Notes: generated by a model from the sequence alone, not told the origin. Counted from the stretch's first letter, positions 23,960 through 33,139 are shown. The stretch is 64,000 nt of DNA from Streptomyces hundungensis (GCF_003627815.1 NZ_CP032698.1:7440001-7504000); one strand, 5' to 3'. Made by a program: numbers and translations.

Positions 23960-25669
23960 GTGCCGTCACTTCCTACCCGGCGCCGGAGACTCGTCGCTCT
24001 GCTGGCCGCCTTCCTGGCCGTCCCGCTGACCGCGACCGGAGCTCTCGCCGCCGGAGCCCGGGCGACGACCGAGGCCGTTGCCCACAGCCGGCCGCTCGCC
24101 GTCACGCCACCCATGGGCTGGAACAACTGGGCGCACTACATGTGCGACATCAACGAACGGACCGTGGTGCGCAACGCCGACGCGCTGGTCTCCTCGGGCC
24201 TCGCCGCCAAGGGCTACGACACGGTCACCGTCGACGACTGCTGGATGGCCAAGAGCCGTGACGGCGCGGGCGCTCTCGTGGCGGACCCGGTGCGCTTCCC
24301 GCACGGCATGGCGTGGCTCGGGTCCTATCTGCACGCGCGCGGGCTGAAGTTCGGCATCTACGAGGACGCGGGCTCGGCCACCTGCGAGGGATATCCCGGC
24401 AGCGGCCGGCCCCAGGGCGGCGGCCCCGACCACTTCGCCCAGGACACCGACACGTTCGTGTCCTGGGGCGTCGACTACCTCAAACTCGACGGCTGCAACA
24501 TGTACGTCGCCCCGGGCCAGACCAAGGAAGCCGCCTACCGCCAGGCGTACGACACCCAGGCCGCGGCGCTGCGGGACTCCGGGCGGGACATCGTCTTCTC
24601 CGAGTCGGCGCCCGCCTACTTCCAGCCGGACCAGGAGTGGGGCACCCGGGACTGGTTCTCGGTGCTCTCGTGGGTGGGCCAGGACGGCCAGCTCTGGCGC
24701 GAGGGCACGGACATCGTGGTGTACGACCCGCGCAAGCCCGATGCGAGCCGCTGGGCGAGCGTGCTGCACAACTACGGCTACAACCGTTGGATCGGCCGTT
24801 ACGCCGGGCCCGGCAACTGGAACGACCCGGACTTCCTGCTGGCCGGCGACCCCGGTCTGACCGCGGAGGAGTCGCGCAGCCAGGTGGCGCTCTGGTCGAT
24901 GATGGCCGCCCCGATGATCCTCTCCTCCGACGTGGCCGCCCTCACCCCGGCCGGGCTCGCGGCCCTGTCCAACGACGGGCTGCTCGCGGTCGACCAGGAC
25001 CGTCTGGGGCGCCAGGCCGGGGTGGTCGCCACCAACGGCACCACCGATGTCCTGGCCCGTCCGCTCGCGGGCGACGACCGTGCCGTCGCGGTGCTGAACC
25101 GGTCCTCCTCGGCCCGGAGCGTGACCACGAGCCTCGCCTCGATCGGCCTTCCGGGCTGCACGGTGAGCGCCAAGAACCTGTGGACCGGGGCGCGTTCGAC
25201 CACGTCCACGGCGCTCACCGCGACCATCGCGGCCCATGGCACCGCGATCTGGCGGCTCACCCCGGACGCCGACTGCGCTCCCGCCGTGCCCACCGGGCAG
25301 TTGACCGGCAACGGCGCCAACTGCGCGGACGTGTCCAACGGCGATACCGCCGACGGCACCCCGGTGGCCCTCCGGCCCTGCACCGCCCGTGCCAACCAGC
25401 GCTGGAGCCTGGCCGACGACTCCACCGTACGGGCGCTCGGCAAGTGTCTGACGGCGAGCGGTTCCCGTGCCGGGAGCCCCGCCGTCCTGTCGTCCTGCAC
25501 GGGCGCGGACGGCCAGCGCTGGACCAGCGACCGGGACGGCATGCTGGTCAACGCCGGATCCGGTCTGTGTCTCGACGTGTACGGCGGTGGCACGGCGAGC
25601 GGCACCAGGATCGACACCTGGAACTGCGGCGATCACCAGGCCAACCAGACCTGGGCGCTGCCCGTGTGA
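23960..25669 (+). CDS. Secreted GH27 alpha-galactosidase with ricin-type CBM13
   Basis: A 569-residue exported retaining glycosidase that removes alpha-linked galactose. The start is GTG 23960 after AGGAAAGGAA. The signal peptide has a twin-Arg-rich n-region (TRRRRLVALLAAF) that might be Tat. The GH27 barrel starts with TPPMGWNNWAHY. The nucleophile is Asp177 in DYLKLDGCN, and the acid/base lies in LWREGTDI. GPGNWNDPDFL is the family signature. After a beta-sandwich, about 125 C-terminal residues form a beta-trefoil (QRW and CLTASGS, CLDVYGGG repeats) for carbohydrate binding. A TTGACA at 23825-23830 is a possible -35 box. Confidence 0.93.
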   Translation: MPSLPTRRRRLVALLAAFLAVPLTATGALAAGARATTEAVAHSRPLAVTPPMGWNNWAHYMCDINERTVVRNADALVSSGLAAKGYDTVTVDDCWMAKSRDGAGALVADPVRFPHGMAWLGSYLHARGLKFGIYEDAGSATCEGYPGSGRPQGGGPDHFAQDTDTFVSWGVDYLKLDGCNMYVAPGQTKEAAYRQAYDTQAAALRDSGRDIVFSESAPAYFQPDQEWGTRDWFSVLSWVGQDGQLWREGTDIVVYDPRKPDASRWASVLHNYGYNRWIGRYAGPGNWNDPDFLLAGDPGLTAEESRSQVALWSMMAAPMILSSDVAALTPAGLAALSNDGLLAVDQDRLGRQAGVVATNGTTDVLARPLAGDDRAVAVLNRSSSARSVTTSLASIGLPGCTVSAKNLWTGARSTTSTALTATIAAHGTAIWRLTPDADCAPAVPTGQLTGNGANCADVSNGDTADGTPVALRPCTARANQRWSLADDSTVRALGKCLTASGSRAGSPAVLSSCTGADGQRWTSDRDGMLVNAGSGLCLDVYGGGTASGTRIDTWNCGDHQANQTWALPV

Positions 25670-25678
25670 GGGACGGCC

Positions 25679-26284
25679 TCAGAGGGCCGGGGCGAGCTCC
25701 TGGCGCACGCTGATCGCGTCGAGGCGGATCGTGACCCCCGCGGTGTCCTCGGCGCCCAGCGACAGGAGCCTCGCCCGGTCGAGGGCCACGGTCACCTCGA
25801 CCCGGAAGGCGACGACACACAGCCGGGGGCCCGTCTCCTCGTCCTGGAGGGCGAAGAGGAGGTGCGCGAAGTAGCGGGTGCAGTCCGTGCCGTCCGTGCC
25901 GTCCTGGAAGGAGAGGTGCGGCGCCCCCTCCTGTGCGTCGAGGCCGATGAACACCCCGGCCAGCGCGGCATCCGCCTTCTCCCAGAAGGCGGGGTTGGCG
26001 AAGGGTTCGACCAGGGCCTGGCGCACGGCCTGCTTCAGGGTGAGGACCATGACCTGGAGGGGCGCGGTCTCCTGGAGGCCGAAGCCGGGGATGATCTTGA
26101 CGACGGTGCTGTTCGGCAGGGCCCGGGCCGCCGACCGCACGGCCGCGAAGTCGAAGTCGCCCACGGCGGGCGCGATCGCCTCCTGAAGGGCCGCCTCGGT
26201 GGCCCGCACCCGGTCCAGCGCGTCCGGGCCGACTTCGACGACCGTCCTGAAGGCGGCCCTTGTGCTGATGGCCCGGTCAACCAT
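25679..26284 (-). CDS. Cyt-like (CytB family) delta-endotoxin homologue
   Basis: A 201-residue cytosolic protein without signal peptide. Along its whole length it resembles the single-domain Cyt toxins of Bacillus thuringiensis. Collinear landmarks, compared from memory with Cyt2Aa, are LPNSTVVK (56-63; IPNSAIVK), FW (100-101), IGLDAQE (114-119 region; TNLDTQ), LLFALQDEETG (142-152; ILFSIQNEDTG) and FRVEVTV (160-166; FEVSVDV). Cyt proteins are alpha/beta pore-formers active on lipid membranes. The protein has the core domain but lacks the N- and C-terminal prosegments of the protoxin. It is a lone gene between the alpha-galactosidase and the betaine operon. The ATG has GGGAG upstream. Confidence 0.78.
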   Translation of the reverse strand: MVDRAISTRAAFRTVVEVGPDALDRVRATEAALQEAIAPAVGDFDFAAVRSAARALPNSTVVKIIPGFGLQETAPLQVMVLTLKQAVRQALVEPFANPAFWEKADAALAGVFIGLDAQEGAPHLSFQDGTDGTDCTRYFAHLLFALQDEETGPRLCVVAFRVEVTVALDRARLLSLGAEDTAGVTIRLDAISVRQELAPAL

Positions 26285-26582
26285 GGCTGCTCCCGCGGGG
26301 ATTGGAAGTGATCAATCGTGGAGGTGATCGATCAGAGACGCGTCAGTATGCACAAGTGGTCCCGAACGGGCGGAGCGGTCTCACATTCCGTACGTGAAGA
26401 GCCCCGCACGAGTCACCAGTTGATCAACCGTGACCGACGGTTACCAGTCGCACCTCTTTGACCTGCGTAAACCACGGAAAGTGACACCCGTCACCTCGCG
26501 TGACTTTTTCGGCATGTTCCCCGCATACCGGGGAAGGGGCGTCGATGGCCCTTTCCCAGCACCGCATCGGAGGATCCGAAAC
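26285..26582. promoter_or_regulatory. Divergent control region of Cyt-like gene and betaine operon
   Basis: No gene seen. TGATCAATC (26309-26317) and the perfect palindrome TGATCGATCA (26325-26334) lie 25-50 bp upstream of the Cyt-like start, and GTTGATCAAC (26419-26428), also a perfect palindrome, lies nearer the aldehyde dehydrogenase. A further inverted repeat GTGAC-ACCC-GTCAC is at 26481-26494. The repeated TGATC(A/G)ATC-type sites suggest one regulator acting on one or both genes. Confidence 0.5.
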
Positions 26583-28070
26583 ATGCCCGAACTCTTCATC
26601 GACGGCCAGTGGAAAGCCGCCGTCGACGGGCGGACCCGTGAGATCCGGTGTCCCGCCGACGGCACCCCGGTCGCCACCGTCGACGAAGCGGGCCCCAAGG
26701 ACACCGCCGCCGCCATCGCCGCGGCCCGAGCCGCCTTCGACCACGGACCGTGGCCGAGGACGGCCCCGGCCGAGCGCGGTGCGCTTCTGCTGCGCGTCGC
26801 CGAACTGCTCGTCCGCGACAAGGAACTCCTCGCGCGCGCCGAATCCCTGGACACCGGCAAGCGCCTGGTGGAGTCCCGCTACGACATGGACGACATCGCC
26901 AACTGCTTCCGCTACTTCGCCACCCTCGTCGCCGCACAGGGCGCGGGGCGTGTCGTGGACACCGGAAACCCCGTCGTCGACAGCCGCGTCGTCCACGAGC
27001 CGGTCGGTGTCTGCGGGCTGATCACGCCATGGAACTACCCGCTGCTCCAGACCGCCTGGAAGGTCGCCCCGGCGATCGGTGCGGGCAACACCTTCGTCCT
27101 CAAGCCCAGCGAACTCACCCCGCACACCGCCGTTCACCTCATGAAGCTCCTGGACGAGGCGGGACTCCCGGCGGGCGTCGCCAACCTGGTGCTCGGCGCG
27201 GGCGCCGAGGCGGGCGCGCCGCTCGCCGAGCACCCCGACGTCGACCTCGTCTCCTTCACCGGCGGCCTGGTGACCGGCCGCCGCATCATGGCGGCCGCGG
27301 CGCCCACCGTGAAGAAGGTCGCCCTCGAACTCGGCGGCAAGAACCCCAACGTCGTCTTCGCCGACGTCGCCGTGACCGAGGCGGGCTTCGACGCCGCCGT
27401 GGACAACGCGCTCACCGCCGTGTTCCTGCACTCCGGGCAGGTCTGCTCGGCCGGCACCCGGCTCCTGGTGGAGGACGCGCTGCACGACCGGTTCGTGGAC
27501 GAACTCGTGCGCCGCGCCCGGCTGATCCGACTCGGCGGCCCCTTCGACGACCGCGCCGAGACCGGACCGCTGATCTCCGCCGCCCACCGCGACAAGGTCG
27601 AGGCGTACGTCGCCGCAGGAATCGCCGAGGGCGCCGTGCTGCGCTGCGGTGGCGAGCGCCCCAACTCGCCTGATCTGCAAGGCGGTTACTACTACCCGCC
27701 GACCATCCTGGACGAGTGCCGGGCCGATATGAGCGTCGTGCGGGACGAGTCCTTCGGGCCGGTCCTGACCGTCGAGCGCTTCACCGACGAGGACCAGGCC
27801 GTGCGCCTGGCCAACGACACCGTCTACGGACTGGCCGGCGCGGTGTGGACCACCGACGAGGCCAGGGCCCGGCGCGTCGCGGCCGGGCTGCGGCTCGGCA
27901 CCGTATGGATCAACGACTTCCATCCGTATGTCCCGCAGGCCGAGTGGGGTGGTTACAAGCAGTCCGGGACGGGGCGCGAGCTCGGACCCGCGGGCCTGGC
28001 CGAGTACCAGGAGACCAAGCACATCTGGCGCAACACCGCCCCCGGACCCCAGCGGTGGTTCGAGAGCTGA
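26583..28070 (+). CDS. betB: Betaine-aldehyde dehydrogenase-like NAD(P)+ aldehyde dehydrogenase
   Basis: A 495-residue soluble enzyme predicted to oxidise betaine aldehyde to glycine betaine. The ATG at 26583 follows CGGAGG. Catalytic residues are Cys288 in GQVCSAGTR and Glu249 in ELGGKNPN; the cofactor fold includes TPWNYPLLQTAWK and FTGGLVTGR. The C-terminus PQAEWGGYKQSGTGRELG is typical of the BADH branch. First gene of a three-gene operon with an APC permease and a choline-oxidase-like enzyme, which is the main reason for choosing betaine aldehyde among possible substrates; gamma-aminobutyraldehyde remains possible. Confidence 0.85.
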   Translation: MPELFIDGQWKAAVDGRTREIRCPADGTPVATVDEAGPKDTAAAIAAARAAFDHGPWPRTAPAERGALLLRVAELLVRDKELLARAESLDTGKRLVESRYDMDDIANCFRYFATLVAAQGAGRVVDTGNPVVDSRVVHEPVGVCGLITPWNYPLLQTAWKVAPAIGAGNTFVLKPSELTPHTAVHLMKLLDEAGLPAGVANLVLGAGAEAGAPLAEHPDVDLVSFTGGLVTGRRIMAAAAPTVKKVALELGGKNPNVVFADVAVTEAGFDAAVDNALTAVFLHSGQVCSAGTRLLVEDALHDRFVDELVRRARLIRLGGPFDDRAETGPLISAAHRDKVEAYVAAGIAEGAVLRCGGERPNSPDLQGGYYYPPTILDECRADMSVVRDESFGPVLTVERFTDEDQAVRLANDTVYGLAGAVWTTDEARARRVAAGLRLGTVWINDFHPYVPQAEWGGYKQSGTGRELGPAGLAEYQETKHIWRNTAPGPQRWFES

Positions 28071-28159
28071 CCGGCTGATTTCACGACCGGCCGCCCTCCC
28101 GGGACGGCCGGTCACCGCACCGTGCCCCTCCTGCATCCCTGCCTACTTGGAGTCTGGTC

Positions 28160-29710
28160 ATGAGCATGACGAAGGATGACGACGATCTCCGGGAGTTCGG
28201 TTACAGACCTGAACTCAAGCGCACCCTCGGCAACTTCCACACCTTCGCCGCCGGCATCAGCTACATCTCGATCCTCACCGGCACCTTCCAGCTGTTCTAC
28301 TTCGGCTTCGGCTTCGGCGGCCCCGCCTACTGGTGGTCCTGGCCGCTGGTCTTCGTCGGCCAGCTGATGGTCGCCCTGTGCTTCGCCGAACTCGCGGCCA
28401 AGTACCCGGTGGCGGGCTCGGTCTACAACTGGGCCAAGAAGCTCGGCGGCCCGCATGTCGGCTGGCTGGCCGGCTGGATGATGCTGATCGCCTCGATCGT
28501 GTCGATCGCCGCGGTGGCCCTCGCCTACCAGGCGACCCTGCCGCAGATCTCCAAGGTCTTCCAGATCGTCGGCGACGGCACCGGCACCTACGACGTCGCC
28601 ACCAACGCCGTGATCCTCGCCGCGGTGCTCATCCTCTTCACCACCCTGGTCAACGCCTTCGGCGTCAAGCTGATGGCACGCATCAACACCGCCGGCGTCT
28701 TCCTCGAACTCGTCGCCACCGTCGTCCTGATCGTCCTCTTCGCCGTCCACGTCGTGCGGGGCCCCTCCGTCGTCCTCGACACCCACGGCCACGGCGGCAG
28801 CGGCGGCTTCGGCTACATGGGCGCCTTCCTCACCGCCGCGCTCGCCTCCGCCTATGTGATGTACGGCTTCGACACGGCCGCCTCCCTCGGCGAGGAGTCC
28901 GTCGACCCGTCCCGCAACGCGCCGCGCGCCATCCTGCGGGCGCTCCTCGCCTCGTTCGTGCTCGGTGGACTGATCCTGATCCTCGCCCTGATGAGCGTCA
29001 GCAGCCTCGACGGCAAGGGCATCACCAGCGACGGCCTCCAGTACGTCGTCCTCGACGTACTGGGCGACACCGGCGGCAAGTTGATGCTCTGGTGCGTCCT
29101 GATCGCGGTCACCGTCTGCGCGCTCGCCGTGCACACCGCGGCCATCCGCCTCGCGTTCGCGATGTCCCGGGACAACAACCTGCCGGCCGCCTCCCTGATG
29201 GCCAAGGTCAGCCCGCGCTTCCAGACCCCGGTGCTGCCCGCCGTCGTCATCGGCGTCCTGGCCCTCGCGATCCTGCTGGTGAACATCCGCCAGCCGCAGA
29301 TCTTCTCGGTGGTCACCAGCATCGGCATCATCATGATCTACGTGGCCTATCTGCTGGTCACCGGTCCCATGCTGGTCGCGCGGCTGCGCGGCACGTGGAC
29401 CCCGGCCGGCGACGGCAAGTTCTCGCTCGGGCGCTGGGGCCTGCCGGTGAACATCCTCGGCGTGCTGTGGGGCGGCGCGATGACCGTCAACCTCGCCTGG
29501 CCGCGCGCCGAGGTCTACAACGCCACCGCCCCCTACCACTGGTACCTGCGCTGGGGCGCCTTCCTGTTCGTCGGAGCCGTCCTGCTCGGCGGCTTCGCCT
29601 ACTACTGGTTCGTCCAGCGCCACAAGACCGGCGTCCTGTCGAGCCACGCCGCATCGGAGAACGAAAGTGAGTCGCAGACCCATGCCGACACAGTCCACAC
29701 AGCCCACTGA
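28160..29710 (+). CDS. APC-superfamily amino acid/choline permease
   Basis: A 516-residue inner-membrane transporter with 12 predicted spans. The first-helix motif FAAGISYISILTGTFQLFYFGF, the CFAELAAKYPVAGSVYNWA segment and YGFDTAASLGEES are hallmarks of the amino acid/choline transporter (GABA permease/Hnm1-like) branch. Between a betaine-aldehyde dehydrogenase and a choline oxidase it most likely imports choline or a related quaternary amine. Start ATG 28160 has GGAG seven bases upstream. Its last 44 bases overlap the next gene. Confidence 0.87.
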   Translation: MSMTKDDDDLREFGYRPELKRTLGNFHTFAAGISYISILTGTFQLFYFGFGFGGPAYWWSWPLVFVGQLMVALCFAELAAKYPVAGSVYNWAKKLGGPHVGWLAGWMMLIASIVSIAAVALAYQATLPQISKVFQIVGDGTGTYDVATNAVILAAVLILFTTLVNAFGVKLMARINTAGVFLELVATVVLIVLFAVHVVRGPSVVLDTHGHGGSGGFGYMGAFLTAALASAYVMYGFDTAASLGEESVDPSRNAPRAILRALLASFVLGGLILILALMSVSSLDGKGITSDGLQYVVLDVLGDTGGKLMLWCVLIAVTVCALAVHTAAIRLAFAMSRDNNLPAASLMAKVSPRFQTPVLPAVVIGVLALAILLVNIRQPQIFSVVTSIGIIMIYVAYLLVTGPMLVARLRGTWTPAGDGKFSLGRWGLPVNILGVLWGGAMTVNLAWPRAEVYNATAPYHWYLRWGAFLFVGAVLLGGFAYYWFVQRHKTGVLSSHAASENESESQTHADTVHTAH

Positions 29711-31274
29711 AACCCCCGCCCGCACCGAGGAGTTCGACTACGTCGTGGTCGGCGGCGGCACGGCGGGCAACGTGGTCGCGGCCCGGCTCAGCGAGGACCC
29801 CTCGGTGACGGTGTGCGTCCTGGAGGCCGGCCCCTCCGACGTCGGCGACGACAACATCCTCCAACTCGACCGCTGGATGGGCCTGTTGGAGTCCGGCTAC
29901 GACTGGGACTACCCCGTGGAGCCGCAGTCCCACGGCAACAGCTTCATGCGCCACGCCCGCGCCAAGGTGCTGGGCGGCTGCTCCTCGCACAACTCCTGCA
30001 TCGCGTTCTGGGCGCCCGCCGAAGACCTCGACGCCTGGGAGGCGGCGGGCTGTACCGGCTGGGGCGCGGCCGACATCTTCCCGCTCTACCAGCGCCTGGA
30101 GACCAACGACGCCCCCGGCGACCACCACGGCCGCAGCGGCCCGGTGAAGATCCGCAACGTCAAGTCGGCCGACCCGTGCGGCGCCGCCCTGCTCGAAGCC
30201 TGTGCCCAACAGGGCATCCCCACCACGCAGTTCAACACCGGCAAGACCGTGGTGCGGGGTGCCAACTGGTTCCAGATCAACTCCGACGAGAACAACATCC
30301 GCCAGTCGTCCTCGGTGGCCTACCTCCACCCCGTGATGGACAAGCGGCCCAACCTCGTCGTCCGCACCGGGGTGCGCGCCAAGAAGCTCCTCATCGACGG
30401 CAACCGCCGCTGCACCGGCGCCGAGTACCTCGACCCGGACCTCATCCACACCCGCACGGTGACCGCCCGGCGCGAAGTCATCGTGTCCTGCGGCTCGATC
30501 GACACCCCCAAGCTGCTCATGCTGTCGGGCATCGGACCCGCCGCCCATCTGCGCGAGGTGGGCGTGGACGTCCTGGTGGACGCCCCCGGCGTCGGCGAGA
30601 ACCTCCAGGACCACCCCGAGGGCGTCATCATGTGGGAGGCCAAGCAGCCCATGACGACGGCCTCCACCCAGTGGTGGGAGATCGGCATCTTCGCCGACAC
30701 CCGACCCGGCCTGGAACGCCCCGACTTGATGTTCCACTACGGCCAGGTGCCGTTCGACATGAACACCGCGCGGTACGGCTACCCCACCACCGAGAACGCG
30801 TTCTGCCTCACCCCCAACGTGACGCAGGCCAAGTCGCGCGGAACGGTACGGCTGCGCACCCGCGACTACCGCGACAAGCCGATGGTCGACCCGCGCTACT
30901 TCACCCACGAGCACGACGAGCGGGTCATGACGTACGGCCTGAAGCTGGCCCGCGAGATCGCGGCGCAGCCGGCGCTCAGCGGCTGGGCGGGCGCCGAACT
31001 CGCCCCGGGCCCGGACGTACGCACCGACGACGAGCTGCTCGACTACATCCGCAAGACCCACAACACCGTCTACCACCCCGCGTCCACGGTGAAGATGGGC
31101 GCCGACGACGACGCCATGGCGCCCGTCGACGCGCGGCTGCGGGTCAAGGGCATCGACGGACTGCGGGTCTGTGACGGTTCGGTCATGCCGGAACTCGTCA
31201 CGGTCAACCCGTGCATCACCACCATGGCGATCGGCGAGAAGTGCGCCGACCTCCTCAAGGCCGACGCGCGCTGA
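29667..31274 (+). CDS. GMC-family choline oxidase/dehydrogenase
   Basis: A 535-residue FAD enzyme, by recollected sequence very close to Arthrobacter choline oxidase CodA, which converts choline via betaine aldehyde to glycine betaine. The FAD loop is YVVVGGGTAGNVVAARLSE. GGCSSHNSC contains His108, equivalent to the His that binds FAD covalently in CodA, and the active-site Ser110. TQWWEIGIF and NTVYHP (catalytic His) are conserved. At the C-terminus CodA has VNPN, while this protein has VNPC. Start GTG 29667, with GGAG upstream, lies 44 bp inside the permease gene. It is soluble, without a membrane anchor, favouring oxidase over BetA-type dehydrogenase. Confidence 0.87.
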   Translation: MSRRPMPTQSTQPTETPARTEEFDYVVVGGGTAGNVVAARLSEDPSVTVCVLEAGPSDVGDDNILQLDRWMGLLESGYDWDYPVEPQSHGNSFMRHARAKVLGGCSSHNSCIAFWAPAEDLDAWEAAGCTGWGAADIFPLYQRLETNDAPGDHHGRSGPVKIRNVKSADPCGAALLEACAQQGIPTTQFNTGKTVVRGANWFQINSDENNIRQSSSVAYLHPVMDKRPNLVVRTGVRAKKLLIDGNRRCTGAEYLDPDLIHTRTVTARREVIVSCGSIDTPKLLMLSGIGPAAHLREVGVDVLVDAPGVGENLQDHPEGVIMWEAKQPMTTASTQWWEIGIFADTRPGLERPDLMFHYGQVPFDMNTARYGYPTTENAFCLTPNVTQAKSRGTVRLRTRDYRDKPMVDPRYFTHEHDERVMTYGLKLAREIAAQPALSGWAGAELAPGPDVRTDDELLDYIRKTHNTVYHPASTVKMGADDDAMAPVDARLRVKGIDGLRVCDGSVMPELVTVNPCITTMAIGEKCADLLKADAR

Positions 31275-31332
31275 CCCCCGCCGACCGGCTCCCGGCGCCC
31301 CAACAGGGCCCGGGGCCGGCCCGGTTCGGCGG

Positions 31333-31806
31333 CTAGGCCGGGGGCAGCAGCGGACCGCAGTCCCACTGCTGGAAGATCAGCCGGGTCTCCACCCGGGCCA
31401 CCTCCGGCCGCGAGGTGAACTCGTCCAGGACCAGCCGCTGAAGGTCCGCCGTGTCCGCGACGGTCACATGCACCAGATAGTCGTCGGGCCCGGTCAGATG
31501 GAAGAGCGACCGGGACTCCGGCAGCGCCCTGACCCGCTCCACGAACGGGCCGATCAGATCCCGCCGGTGCGGGCGCACCTGCACCGAGAGCAGCGCCTGG
31601 AGCCCCCGGCCCAGCTTCGCGGGATCGACGCGCAGCTGATAGCCCAGGATGACCCCGGCGCGCCGCAGACGTGCGACCCGGTCCAGACAGGTCGAGGGAG
31701 CCACACCGACCTCGGCGGCCAGATCGCGGTAGGTCGCGCGGGCATCGTTTTGCAGGAGCCGCAAAATGTGCAGATCCACCGGGTCCAGTACGACGGATTC
31801 GGCCAT
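31333..31806 (-). CDS. Lrp/AsnC-family transcriptional regulator
   Basis: A 157-residue feast/famine regulator. The N-terminal HTH (LDPVDLHILRLLQNDARATYRDLAAEVGV then APSTCLDRVARLRRAGVI) is followed by a RAM ligand-binding domain (LFHLTGPDDYLVHVTVAD). It is divergent from the Cys/Met-metabolism PLP enzyme with 59 bp between the start codons, so it probably regulates that gene in response to an amino acid. It converges with the choline operon. Confidence 0.93.
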   Translation of the reverse strand: MAESVVLDPVDLHILRLLQNDARATYRDLAAEVGVAPSTCLDRVARLRRAGVILGYQLRVDPAKLGRGLQALLSVQVRPHRRDLIGPFVERVRALPESRSLFHLTGPDDYLVHVTVADTADLQRLVLDEFTSRPEVARVETRLIFQQWDCGPLLPPA

Positions 31807-31865
31807 GGCCCGAACGTAACACGGAGTACGGCGCCCGGTGCCCGTCGAGTGTTCACAGTGGACGC

Positions 31866-33083
31866 ATGGACGCCGACACCACCACCGTGGACGCCAGAGC
31901 CGTGGACACCCTCGCCGTGCACGCGGGCCGCGAAGACCTCGCCGGCCTCGGTCTGCACGCCCCGCCGATCGACCTGTCCACCACCTACCCCTCGTACGAC
32001 AGCAGGGGCGAAGCCGCCCGGATCGACGCCTTCGCCGCCACCGGCGAGGCCCCCGAGGGGCCGCCGGTCTACGGCCGGCTCGGCAACCCCACCGTCGCCC
32101 GCTTCGAAACGGCTCTGGCCCAGCTGGAGGGCACCGAGTCCGCCGTCGCCTTCGCCAGCGGCATGGCCGCGCTCTCCGCCGTGCTCCTCGCCCAGCACGC
32201 CACGGGCCGCCGCCATGTGGTCGCGGTGCGCCCCCTGTACGGGTGCAGCGACCACCTTCTGACCGCCGGGCTCCTGGGCACCGAGGTCACCTGGGCCGAT
32301 CCCGAGGGCGTCGCGGACGCGCTGCGTCCCGACACCGCTCTCGTCATGGTGGAGAGCCCCGCCAACCCCACCCTCGCGGAGGTGGATCTCGCGGCGCTCG
32401 CCGAGGCCTGCGGAACGGTTCCGCTGCTTGTCGACAACACCTTCGCCACACCCGTGCTGCAACGCCCGGTGGAGAGCGGCGCCCGTCTGGTGCTGCACAG
32501 CGCGACCAAGTACCTGGGCGGACACGGGGACGTCCTCGGCGGAGTCGTCGCCTGCGACGAGGCGTTCGCCCGCAGACTGCGCCAGATCCGCTTCGCCACC
32601 GGTGGCGTCCTGCACCCGCTGGCCGGCTATCTGCTGCTGCGCGGACTCGCCACCCTGCCCGTCCGGGTGCGCGCCGCGTCGACGACCGCCGCCGGCCTCG
32701 CGGCGCGGCTGGCCGAGGACCCCCGGGTGCTGCGCGTCCACTACCCGAAGGTGGGCGGCGCCATGGTGGCGTTCGAGACGCTCGCCGATCCGCACGAGGT
32801 GATCGCCCGGGTCCGGCTGATCACCCCCGCCGTCAGCCTCGGCAGCGTCGACACCCTCATCCAGCACCCCGCCTCGATCAGCCACCGCATCGTGCCCGAG
32901 GACGACCGCACCTCCAGCGGGGTCAGCGACCGGCTGCTGCGGATGTCGGTCGGCCTGGAGGACGCCGAGGACCTGTGGCGCGACCTGGACCAGGCGCTGG
33001 GGGAGTCGCTCGCGACTCCCGTGCCGCGCCCACGGGTTCAGGCCCTGGACGCGGACCTGGAGGCGCAGCTCACCGACGCGTGA
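31866..33083 (+). CDS. Cys/Met-metabolism PLP enzyme (cystathionine gamma-lyase/synthase type)
   Basis: A 405-residue fold-type-I PLP enzyme of trans-sulfuration. YGRLGNPT supplies the phosphate-binding Tyr and Arg of the neighbouring subunit. FASGMAAL is the glycine-rich turn, DNTFATP contains the Asp binding the pyridine nitrogen, and [12 protein letters not shown] contains the Schiff-base Lys. [13 protein letters not shown] near the end is also conserved. The family includes lyases, synthases and methionine gamma-lyases, which I cannot separate by eye. The divergent Lrp gene suggests amino-acid-responsive expression. The ATG at 31866 lacks a strong ribosome site and may be close to the transcript start. 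Confidence 0.88.
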   Translation: MDADTTTVDARAVDTLAVHAGREDLAGLGLHAPPIDLSTTYPSYDSRGEAARIDAFAATGEAPEGPPVYGRLGNPTVARFETALAQLEGTESAVAFASGMAALSAVLLAQHATGRRHVVAVRPLYGCSDHLLTAGLLGTEVTWADPEGVADALRPDTALVMVESPANPTLAEVDLAALAEACGTVPLLVDNTFATPVLQRPVESGARLVLHSATKYLGGHGDVLGGVVACDEAFARRLRQIRFATGGVLHPLAGYLLLRGLATLPVRVRAASTTAAGLAARLAEDPRVLRVHYPKVGGAMVAFETLADPHEVIARVRLITPAVSLGSVDTLIQHPASISHRIVPEDDRTSSGVSDRLLRMSVGLEDAEDLWRDLDQALGESLATPVPRPRVQALDADLEAQLTDA

Positions 33084-33110
33084 GCCCGCAGCTCACCGAC
33101 GCGTGAGCCC
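33065..33110. repeat. 23-bp tandem duplication across the PLP-enzyme stop codon
   Basis: Two perfect, directly adjacent copies of a 23-bp unit (33065-33087 and 33088-33110). Each contains GCTCAC-CGACGC-GTGAGC, a 6-bp stem-loop. The first copy encodes the last residues QLTDA and the stop codon. The second is untranslated. The pair may act as a weak tandem terminator. Confidence 0.7.
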
Positions 33111-33139
33111 GGGCGGCCCGGGCGAAGGCGGGGACGGTG

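Noticed and set aside
26424..28136. 570-codon minus-strand frame over the aldehyde dehydrogenase
   Set aside because: Shadow frame; the ALDH motifs, ribosome site and operon context are on the plus strand.
28112..29725. 537-codon minus-strand frame over the APC permease
   Set aside because: Asp/Glu/Gly-rich shadow of a GC-rich membrane-protein gene; the plus frame has clear transporter motifs.
29487..31076. 529-codon minus-strand frame over the choline oxidase
   Set aside because: No recognisable domain or ribosome site; the opposite strand encodes an unmistakable GMC enzyme.
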